From contig VGPE01000024.1 of NCBI GenBank assembly GCA_016875645.1, positions 1-19,326 of the forward strand: DNA of 19,326 nucleotides. Direction: 5' to 3'. Under the pieces are notes generated by a model, which worked only from the letters and a program-made list of their open reading frames with translations, was not told the DNA's origin and searched no databases. The translations under genes were made by a program, and so were the position numbers. Shown in pieces: positions 13,592 to 19,326 of the stretch. Positions within the stretch are counted from its first letter, which is position 1; each line of letters starts with the position of its first letter. Origin of the DNA: Chloroflexota bacterium. Its GTDB lineage: Bacteria > Chloroflexota > Limnocylindria > Limnocylindrales > CSP1-4.

Positions 13592-14764
13592 GTGGCGATT
13601 CCGCACGAGCCGGCGTTCCCGCAGGCCGAATTCGAGCGCCGGGTCACGGCCGCACAGCGCTCCCTCGCGGATCGCGGTCTGGACGCGATCCTCCTCTTCG
13701 GGCCTCACAACGTCTTCTACCTGTCCGGGATGGACAGCGAGAACCTGTTCGACTTCCAGTGCCTGATCGTGGGCCGCGAAGGCACGCCGACCCTGGTCAT
13801 CCTGGACTTCGAGGAGGCGCGGGCCGCCCACAGCCTGGGCTACGGCACACCGGTCAGCTACCACGCGTTCGACGACCCGGTCACCGTCGTGGCCGAGCAG
13901 CTTCGCGCCCGGGGCATCGAGCGCGGCCGGCTGGGCCTGGAGCAGAGGGCGCCGTTCACGCTCACGCCGGCACTCCTGACCAGGTTCCGGGACGCCCTCC
14001 CCGGCGCGGCCTTCGAGGACCCGTTCGGGATCGTCGAGGACCTGCGACTGGTCAAGTCCGCCGCCGAGGTTGCCTACCAGCGCCGGGCGGCTGCGCTCAC
14101 GGACGCGGCGGTCGAGGCAGCGTACGGCGTCCTCCGGCCCGGCATCCGCGACGCCGAGGTTGCGGCCGTGATCATGGACACCTTCTACCGGGGAGGCAGC
14201 GACACGGTCTGCTGGGGCCCGATCGTGGCGTCCGGCTTCCTCTCGGGGTCAGCGCATTCGTCGTTCAACGGCCGCCGGATCCAGGCCGGTGAGACCGTCT
14301 TCCTCGAGATCACGGGCGAGGTGAAGAAGTACACCGCGCCCCTGATGCGGACCGCGATCCTGGGCCAGCCGACGCCCGAGATCGCGCGCGTCGCCGACGC
14401 CGGTGCCCGCGCCGTTCAGACGATCCTCGACACCGCCCGGGCGGGGGTGCCGGCCGCTGACGTGGCCAGGGCCGCGGGCAAGGTTGTGGAGCCCATCCTG
14501 GAAGGCATCGTGTTCCACCACAACTTCGGCTACCCGGTTGGGATCGGCTACCCGGGCACCTGGATCGAGACACTGGGCTTCTTCATCCGGATCGACAATC
14601 CGCGGCCGCTCAAGCCCGGCATGGTCTTCCACCTGCCGATGTCGTTCCGCAAGTTCGGCGAGTTCGGTGCCAACCAGAGCCACACCATCCGGATCAGCGA
14701 GGACGGGCCCGGGGAGGCGCTCACGAAGACCGAAGCGCGGCTGCACGTCCTGGGCGGGGCGTAG
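13592..14764 (+). CDS. EutD/DoeA-like M24-family hydrolase (metal ligands absent), copy 2
   Basis: This 390-aa protein is paralogous to the one at 9167. Both begin MAIP and share LLFGPxN, LVKSAAE-type, CxGPIVASGF, RRIQAGxxVFLE, YTAPxMRT, FGYPxGxGxP and GxNQSH blocks. The same M24 metal positions are changed: Glu239 and Pro250 replace the Asp pair, Tyr314 replaces the GHG His, and His364 lies where a Glu is expected. His222, His309 and His347 are kept in both copies. It is therefore probably a metal-free amide or C-N hydrolase of the creatinase/ectoine-hydrolase type. It is the first gene of a plus-strand operon with a flavin monooxygenase, an exporter and a RidA protein. Its separate control from copy 1 suggests a second substrate or pathway step. 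Confidence 0.86.
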   Translation: MAIPHEPAFPQAEFERRVTAAQRSLADRGLDAILLFGPHNVFYLSGMDSENLFDFQCLIVGREGTPTLVILDFEEARAAHSLGYGTPVSYHAFDDPVTVVAEQLRARGIERGRLGLEQRAPFTLTPALLTRFRDALPGAAFEDPFGIVEDLRLVKSAAEVAYQRRAAALTDAAVEAAYGVLRPGIRDAEVAAVIMDTFYRGGSDTVCWGPIVASGFLSGSAHSSFNGRRIQAGETVFLEITGEVKKYTAPLMRTAILGQPTPEIARVADAGARAVQTILDTARAGVPAADVARAAGKVVEPILEGIVFHHNFGYPVGIGYPGTWIETLGFFIRIDNPRPLKPGMVFHLPMSFRKFGEFGANQSHTIRISEDGPGEALTKTEARLHVLGGA

Positions 14765-14769
14765 GCGCG

Positions 14770-15807
14770 ATGGCCGCCTTCACCTTCGGCCTGGCCGTCC
14801 CCAACGACGAGCCCTTCGACGAACTGCTCCCGCGCGTCCGGCGGCTCGACGCCGGCTCCGGGATCGATCGCCTGTGGGTGGCCGACGAGCGGTTCCGGCG
14901 CGATCCGTGGGTGACCATGGGCCTGCTGGCGGCGGAGACGCGCCGGCTGGAACTGGCCACGGCGGTGACGGATCCCTACATCCGTCACCCCGCACTTACG
15001 GCCAACGCCATCGCCACGGTTGCCGACGCGAGCGGCGGGCGGGCGATCCTCGGGCTCGGTGCGGGGGCCAGCGGATTCGGCGCGCTCTCGATCGAACGGC
15101 CGGCCCCCGCGACCGCCATCCGCGAGACCATCGAGCTGTCGCGCCGGCTCTGGTCGAGTACCGGCGCGTTCTCGTACGAGGGCCGACAGGTCTCGTTCAA
15201 GGACTCGCGGCTGGGCTTCCTGCCGCCGGCGCCCATCCCGATCTGGATCGCCGGGCGGGGCCCGCAGATCCTGGAGCTGGCCGGCGAGCTGGCCGATGGC
15301 GTGCTCGTCGCCTCGTTCGTGGACGGGCCCCTGCTGGAGCATTCGCTCGAGCGCGTCGCGGCAGGCGAGTCGCGCCGGCGCCCGGGCCTGCGCCCCCTCG
15401 AGCGCGCCTCCTGGGCGTACGTCGCCATCGACCCCGACCGCGAGGCAGCCCGGACCGCCGTACGGACCGGCATCGCCGTGGCCATGTGGGGCAGCCGGCC
15501 GATCGTGAAGCAGCTGGGCATCGAGCTCCCCGCCGAGCTCACCCAGCTCATGGAGGAGACGGCCTACTCCGTGGAACACGACGTCATCGGCCGGGCCGCC
15601 GCCCTCATCCCCGAGTGGCTGATCGACCAGTGCTCGATCGCGGGGACGGCCGAGGAGTGCGCCGAGAAGATCGGCCGGCTCGCCGGCCACGGCTTCGGGC
15701 ACCTGGCGGCGTGGATCTTCCCGACGCCCGGCCGGAGTCTGGACCAGATGGTCGACGACCTCGTGGAGCAGGTCATCCCGGCCGTCCGAACGACCGCAAC
15801 GGGGTGA
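14770..15807 (+). CDS. LLM-class (luciferase-like) flavin-dependent oxidoreductase
   Basis: This 345-aa TIM-barrel protein belongs to the bacterial luciferase-like family, which uses reduced FMN or F420. Supporting stretches are FTFGLAVPNDEPF at the N-terminus, DRLWVADERF, LELATAVTDPYIRHPALTANAIATV (about 58-82), GRAILGLGAGASGF and PIPIWIAGRGPQILELAGELADGVL. The arrangement of the last block resembles methylene-H4MPT-reductase-like members that bind F420, but the cofactor cannot be settled from sequence alone. It starts 5 nt after the M24 stop and overlaps the exporter start by 4 nt (GTGA), so it belongs to the same operon. A monooxygenase or dehydrogenase step on the compound handled by the hydrolase is inferred. 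Confidence 0.88.
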   Translation: MAAFTFGLAVPNDEPFDELLPRVRRLDAGSGIDRLWVADERFRRDPWVTMGLLAAETRRLELATAVTDPYIRHPALTANAIATVADASGGRAILGLGAGASGFGALSIERPAPATAIRETIELSRRLWSSTGAFSYEGRQVSFKDSRLGFLPPAPIPIWIAGRGPQILELAGELADGVLVASFVDGPLLEHSLERVAAGESRRRPGLRPLERASWAYVAIDPDREAARTAVRTGIAVAMWGSRPIVKQLGIELPAELTQLMEETAYSVEHDVIGRAAALIPEWLIDQCSIAGTAEECAEKIGRLAGHGFGHLAAWIFPTPGRSLDQMVDDLVEQVIPAVRTTATG

Positions 15808-16712
15808 ACGAAGGCCTGCTCTTCGCGGTTGCCGCAGCGATCGCCTTCGGCGTCAGCGACACCTTCGCCACCCTCGTCTCGCGGCGTCTGGGCACCATCC
15901 CGGCCGCGGCCGGCATCCTGGGCGTCAGCTTCGTGAGCCTGATCGTCATCACGCTCGTGATGCGCCCGGCGTTCCCGGCCGCGTGGTCATGGGCACCGCC
16001 CGTGCTGCTGCTCGGTGGCCTGTCGGGCATGGCCTACCTGAGCCTGGTGAATGCGCTCCGCCTCGGACCGGTCTCGGTCGTGGCACCGCTGACCGCGAGC
16101 ACCGGCGCGGTGGTGGTCGTGCTGGCCGTGATCCTGCTCGGCGATCGGCCGGGGGCCCTCGAGTGGCTGGCGGTCGCGGTCACCACTGTCGGGGCGGTCC
16201 TGGTTGCCCTGGTCCGGACGCCCGGCGAGCGACCGCGGCTCAACGGCGCGGGACCGATCTTCGCCCTCGGGGCGGTGGCCGGCTACGCGTTCTCGATCAT
16301 CGGCCTCCAGGCGCCGATCCGCGACGTCGGCTGGCTCCAGACCCTGCTGCTCTGGCGCACCGCCAACATGACGGTGGCGGTCGTTGTCCTGCTCGCCAGC
16401 CGCCGACGGCGCGCCGTGACCGTCCCCGCCCTCCCGACGGGCGACATTGTGGTGGCCCCCGCCCTGTCCCGGTGGCGCCTGGCGCTGCCGGTCGTCCTGG
16501 TGCTGGCCGGGCTGCTCGAGAGCGCCGGCCAGTTGCTGCGCGCGTTCGCGCTCGAGGTCGCCCCGGCGTGGCTACCCGGCGTGGTCGGCCCGCTGGGACC
16601 GGTGGTCGTCATCAGCGCTGGCGTGGTCATGTTCGGCGAACGCCTCGGGCGCAGCCAGGCGGCCGGCATCGCGCTCGTCTGCATCGGGCTGGTGCTGCTG
16701 GCCGTCGCATAG
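15804..16712 (+). CDS. EamA/DMT-family membrane transporter
   Basis: This 302-aa integral membrane protein begins at a GTG overlapping the previous stop. It is made of two EamA repeats with roughly ten hydrophobic helices, split near residue 135 by a charged loop (RTPGERPRLNG). ALRLGPVSVVAPLTASTGAVVVVLAVILLGDRPG in the first half and VAPAWLPGVVGPLGPVVVISAGVVMFGERLG in the second are the typical paired helix 3-4 blocks ending in a conserved Glu or Asp. Members export or import amino acids, nucleosides and other small metabolites. In this operon it could move an intermediate or an end product. A larger open frame running from 14403 is a shadow up to this start. Confidence 0.87.
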   Translation: MNEGLLFAVAAAIAFGVSDTFATLVSRRLGTIPAAAGILGVSFVSLIVITLVMRPAFPAAWSWAPPVLLLGGLSGMAYLSLVNALRLGPVSVVAPLTASTGAVVVVLAVILLGDRPGALEWLAVAVTTVGAVLVALVRTPGERPRLNGAGPIFALGAVAGYAFSIIGLQAPIRDVGWLQTLLLWRTANMTVAVVVLLASRRRRAVTVPALPTGDIVVAPALSRWRLALPVVLVLAGLLESAGQLLRAFALEVAPAWLPGVVGPLGPVVVISAGVVMFGERLGRSQAAGIALVCIGLVLLAVA

Positions 16713-16767
16713 GGGGCGCCCGACCGGCCCGCCGGCGTCGCTAGACTGGCCGCGTCCCCACCCGGAG

Positions 16768-16774
16768 AAGGAGG
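16768..16774 (+). promoter_or_regulatory. Ribosome binding site of the RidA-family gene
   Basis: AAGGAGG lies 7 nt before the ATG at 16782. TAGACT at 16742-16747 could be a -10 element giving this gene its own promoter, but no matching -35 is evident. Confidence 0.6.
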
Positions 16775-16781
16775 CCCCGCC

Positions 16782-17159
16782 ATGCCCCGCGAGCCGAAGT
16801 CGCCCCCCGGCATCACGCCCGCCGGCCCCTACTCGCCGGCGGTCATCGCCAGCGGCCGCCTCCTGTTCTGCTCCAGCCAGGGCCCGATGGACTACGCCAC
16901 CGGCCAGCGCGTCCAGGGCACGATCCAGGAGGAGACCCGCCAGACGCTCACCAATATCCGGACCATCGTGGAGGGCTCCGGCGGATCGCTCGCGAACGCC
17001 GTGAAGACGACGGTCTTCCTGCGCGACATGGCCGACTTCGCCGGCATGAACGAGGTCTACGCCGAGTTCTTCCCCGAGCCGCGCGGCGCGCGCACCACGG
17101 TCCAGTCCAACCTCAACTTCCGGGTCTCGATCGACGTCATCGTGGCGCTGGACGTCTAG
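16782..17159 (+). CDS. RidA/YjgF/YER057c/UK114-family protein
   Basis: This 125-aa protein should form the usual homotrimer and act on reactive enamines, imines or related products. GPYSPAV at 15-21, FCSSQGPMD, ETRQTLTNIRTIVEGSG, VKTTVFLRDMADFAGMNEVYAEFF and GARTTVQ are typical. Arg104 matches Arg105 of Salmonella RidA. The position of Glu120, which activates the water, reads Ser116 (RVSIDVIV), with Asp118 two residues on, so classical 2-aminoacrylate deamination may be altered. It is separated from the exporter by 69 nt and may be in the same operon or use its own promoter. It overlaps the convergent oxidoreductase gene by 4 nt. RidA members commonly accompany PLP enzymes or oxidative ring-cleavage pathways, both of which occur here. 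Confidence 0.9.
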   Translation: MPREPKSPPGITPAGPYSPAVIASGRLLFCSSQGPMDYATGQRVQGTIQEETRQTLTNIRTIVEGSGGSLANAVKTTVFLRDMADFAGMNEVYAEFFPEPRGARTTVQSNLNFRVSIDVIVALDV

Positions 17160-19042
17160 GCCCGAAGGAGCCGATCCGCCGCCTGCGCGCGCGTCGCGGG
17201 CATCTCACCCGACCCGCCCCAGGCCGCCCAGTCGCCGTCGCTGATCGGCGTGTCCGGCCGGAACGCCAGTGATTCCGGGTCGCGGGCGGCGGGCGCGGCC
17301 ATGAACAGCCGCTGGACGGCCGCGAACGCGGGGTGCCCGACACCGACGTCGATCGCCCAGACAAGCGGCACGCCCTCGGCCAGCAGTCCCCGCTGGAACT
17401 GGTCGAGGAGCCCCGCGTCCGAGACGACCGCGCGCGGCGTCCGCCCGGCCGAGCGGCTGAACGCCGCCAGCACGCCCGCCGCCTCGCCGATGTTCCATTC
17501 CACGGGGTGGAGCCGGTAGCAGCCGTTCGTGATGTGGGTCGTGCCGATGTTCTTGGCGGCCGCGATCAGGTTCCGGATCCGGATCGGGACGAGCGCCCCC
17601 GCCGGGATCTGGAAGGGCCGGGTCCGGGTGCTGATGCCGACGTCGTCGGGGCCCGCCCGGTGGATGTCGATCGGATACCAGCCCACGCCGACCGAGTCTT
17701 GGAAGTGCGCGGCGCGCGCGCCGGGCTGGTGCGCCGCCGACACGTCCTGTTCGACGACCGTCCGGACTGCCCGGATGCGGCGGGCCTCGCGGATGTAGGG
17801 GTACTTCGAGAGGCCGTCGGGCGTGCCCAGCAACTCGGGCGCCAGGCGCAGCTCCGGAGCGCCCCGGCGATCGCCCTCCGCGGGCGCCTCGGTCTGGAGC
17901 CAGTACAGGAACCCCAGGCTCGCCCGCTTGGCGTCCTGGAGCGCGGTCGCGACCTCGGCCGCCGTGCCCTCCGTGATCCTGGCGTCGCGATAGTCGTTGC
18001 CGGGCCAGTTGATGAGCGCTCGGTCGGCCGCGAAGTGCCCGCGGCCGCGTCCGCCGAACTGCGCCGCGTCGACCAGGCGCCGGTACTCCCAGAGCGACCC
18101 CTTTGTCCCGGGCATCCGCTCCAGGACGCGGTACGCCAGCCAGCCGCTCTCCTCGCCGTAGATCTCGCCGCCGTGCACCTCGATGGTCAGGCTGTACGGC
18201 TGGGATGCGCGGAAGTGCTCGTACCGTGCCGGCCGCGGAATCGTGTGGTCCTCCCCAGGCCGGCGGCGTTCGAGCGCGAAGGTGTACGTGAAGCTCTGGA
18301 CGCAGTGGGCCTTGGGCTCCTCGGGCTGGGCGTGCGGCTCCCCGGTCCGGGCGATCGTCTCGGCGCCGACCACGTGCTCTGCGTCGACCAGCGGCAGCAG
18401 CTCACCCAGTTCGGTCGCGTCGATCACGAGCGACGGCCGGAAGCGGGTGGCGACCCCGGCCGCCGCTGGCGCGAGGCCGACCGCGACGATCTCGGTGATC
18501 CGATCGTCGGCGACGGTGGCGGCAACAACCCGAGTGCGCCGGTGGACGACGAGCCGGCCGGCGGCAACGTGCGGCCGGAGCAGCTCCGTGATCACGGCCT
18601 CCGCCACCGGTGCCTCGAACGCGAGCCGGGACACCCAGCAGTTGCCCGGGTTGAAGGCTGCGGCACGGCCGGCCTCGCCAGCATCGGCGCGGTACCGGTC
18701 CCGGATCGCCTCGCGCAGCGCGTAGTAGCTCGCCGTGCCGCCGAACGCCTCGATGTGCTCGTGCTCGTCGAGTGCCGAGACCCCCTGTGCCGTCAGCTGG
18801 CCGCCGAGCCAGTCGGTCTCCTCGAGCAGGTGGACGCGTTCGCCGCGCCGGGCTGCCGCCAGGGCCGCCGCAACGCCGCCGGTGCCGCCACCGACGACGA
18901 GGACGTCGCATTCCACGACCGGGGCGCCGGCGGCGACGTCCGGCCGGACGGGCACGACGGCCACCAGCGGATCCCCGTTCAGCGGCACGCGCATCACATC
19001 GACGATCGCGGTCTCAACCCGCGTCTCGACCATCGAACCCAC
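17156..19042 (-). CDS. FAD-dependent oxidoreductase (FAD_oxidored family)
   Basis: This 628-aa flavoprotein has an N-terminal Rossmann dinucleotide-binding motif DVLVVGGGTGGVAAALAAARRG (residues 46-67) followed by the FAD-ribose acidic residues in HLLEETDWLGGQLT. VIDATELGE near residue 208 and the late motif NLIAAAKNIGTTHITNG, HPVEWNIGEAAGVLAAF near the C-terminus fit the large FAD-dependent oxidoreductases annotated as xanthan-lyase-like or FAD_oxidored. There is no signal peptide, so it should be cytoplasmic. The start is a GTG with GGGAGG 5 nt upstream; the ATG at 19033 would be 14 nt away. The substrate is unknown. It overlaps the RidA gene tail to tail and is divergent from the DUF3830-like gene, which hints at a shared control region with that operon. 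Confidence 0.87.
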   Translation of the reverse strand: MGSMVETRVETAIVDVMRVPLNGDPLVAVVPVRPDVAAGAPVVECDVLVVGGGTGGVAAALAAARRGERVHLLEETDWLGGQLTAQGVSALDEHEHIEAFGGTASYYALREAIRDRYRADAGEAGRAAAFNPGNCWVSRLAFEAPVAEAVITELLRPHVAAGRLVVHRRTRVVAATVADDRITEIVAVGLAPAAAGVATRFRPSLVIDATELGELLPLVDAEHVVGAETIARTGEPHAQPEEPKAHCVQSFTYTFALERRRPGEDHTIPRPARYEHFRASQPYSLTIEVHGGEIYGEESGWLAYRVLERMPGTKGSLWEYRRLVDAAQFGGRGRGHFAADRALINWPGNDYRDARITEGTAAEVATALQDAKRASLGFLYWLQTEAPAEGDRRGAPELRLAPELLGTPDGLSKYPYIREARRIRAVRTVVEQDVSAAHQPGARAAHFQDSVGVGWYPIDIHRAGPDDVGISTRTRPFQIPAGALVPIRIRNLIAAAKNIGTTHITNGCYRLHPVEWNIGEAAGVLAAFSRSAGRTPRAVVSDAGLLDQFQRGLLAEGVPLVWAIDVGVGHPAFAAVQRLFMAAPAARDPESLAFRPDTPISDGDWAAWGGSGEMPATRAQAADRLLRA

Positions 19043-19047
19043 GCACG

Positions 19048-19053
19048 CCTCCC
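19048..19053 (-). promoter_or_regulatory. Ribosome binding site supporting a GTG start
   Basis: GGGAGG on the minus strand lies 5 nt from the GTG at 19042 and 14 nt from the nearest ATG, so the GTG is preferred for the FAD oxidoreductase. Confidence 0.65.
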
Positions 19054-19146
19054 GCGTCGAGCGTTGCCGCGTCCAGCGAAGCGACCACCGCTGCCCGCAT
19101 CATGGTGCGCGACGATGCCGCGCTGTGTCGGGCGTTCACGAGCAAC

Positions 19147-19152
19147 GGGAGG
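19147..19152 (+). promoter_or_regulatory. Ribosome binding site of the DUF3830-like gene
   Basis: GGGAGG lies 8 nt before the GTG at 19161. The remaining 118-nt divergent gap to the FAD oxidoreductase gene shows no clear promoter hexamers or palindromes. Confidence 0.6.
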
Positions 19153-19160
19153 TTCCACTG

Positions 19161-19326
19161 GTGGCGAAGTACATGGAGATCAAGCTCGAGAAGCGCAACG
19201 TCTCGTGCGTCGCGCGCCTGCTCGAATACGAGGCGCCCGAGACCTGCGACATCGTCTGGAACGCGCTGCCGATCACGGCCGACGCCTGGCACGCGAAGTA
19301 CGCCATGAACGAGGTGTATTGCCTCG
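19161..19326 (+). CDS. DUF3830-family-like protein, N-terminal part (runs off the window)
   Basis: Only the first 55 residues are present. They begin at a GTG (VAKYMEIKLEKRNVSCVA), with GGGAGG upstream. The line EAPETCDIVWNALPI and AWHAKYAMNEVY match what I recall of DUF3830, a small cyclophilin-like-fold family of unknown function found near amino-acid catabolic enzymes. The pattern of a short beta strand, a Cys-Val-Ala helix and TCDIVWNALP also recalls cyclophilin-like halves, which supports the fold. An alternative start is the ATG at 19173. The assignment is from memory of the family and rests on a partial sequence. Confidence 0.68.
   Translation, partial: MAKYMEIKLEKRNVSCVARLLEYEAPETCDIVWNALPITADAWHAKYAMNEVYCL

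Noticed and set aside
14403..15803. Upstream part of the 769-codon frame that ends with the EamA transporter
   Set aside because: It lies out of frame over the M24 and LLM genes and is Arg/Pro/Ala-rich. Only the part from the GTG at 15804 has membrane-protein character.

Overview
The window is strongly GC-rich, and nearly every gene ends in the overlapping-stop or very short spacing typical of tight bacterial operons. GTG starts are common. Two proteins carry lipoprotein signal peptides, and there are F420/FMN-type luciferase-family, CRTAC1-like and DUF3830-like proteins. Together these suggest a GC-rich, probably uncultivated bacterium such as a Chloroflexota or actinobacterial lineage. That placement is an inference from gene style; no rRNA or other taxonomic marker is present.

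Layout. (1) At 1-911 lie the last codons of an upstream gene and a polar-amino-acid ABC ATPase, the tail of an operon that begins outside the window. (2) At 937-5073, minus strand, is a four-gene catabolic operon read right to left: class III aminotransferase (glutamate-1-semialdehyde aminomutase-like), phosphotriesterase-homology metal hydrolase, EutA-like Asp/Glu racemase-superfamily protein, and a DapA-fold aldolase. (3) At 5248-12023, plus strand and divergent from it, is an uptake operon that closely matches the ectoine importer gene order EhuB-EhuC-EhuD-EhuA. It continues into a second EutA-like protein, an EutD/DoeA-like M24 hydrolase and a CRTAC1-like repeat lipoprotein. (4) At 12002-13288, minus strand, is a single cytochrome P450. 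(5) At 13592-17159, plus strand, are a second EutD/DoeA-like M24 hydrolase, a luciferase-like flavin monooxygenase, an EamA-type exporter and a RidA-family protein. (6) At 17156-19042, minus strand, is a large FAD-dependent oxidoreductase. Divergent from it, at 19161 to the window end, is the start of a DUF3830-like gene.

How it may work together. The importer would bring in a small zwitterionic, possibly cyclic, amino-acid-like solute. The metal-free M24 hydrolases and the phosphotriesterase-like enzyme could open rings or cleave amide bonds. The two-cysteine racemase-fold proteins could isomerise or decarboxylate the product, and the aminotransferase and aldolase could feed it to central metabolism. 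The set resembles the ectoine system (ehuABCD-eutABCDE), but within this window EutB, EutC and the EutE/DoeB deacetylase are absent and EutA and EutD are each present twice. One presumed cage residue of EhuB also appears changed. The best reading is a relative of the ectoine utilisation system that may act on a different compound. No transcription regulator, tRNA, rRNA, CRISPR array, transposase or phage gene is visible.
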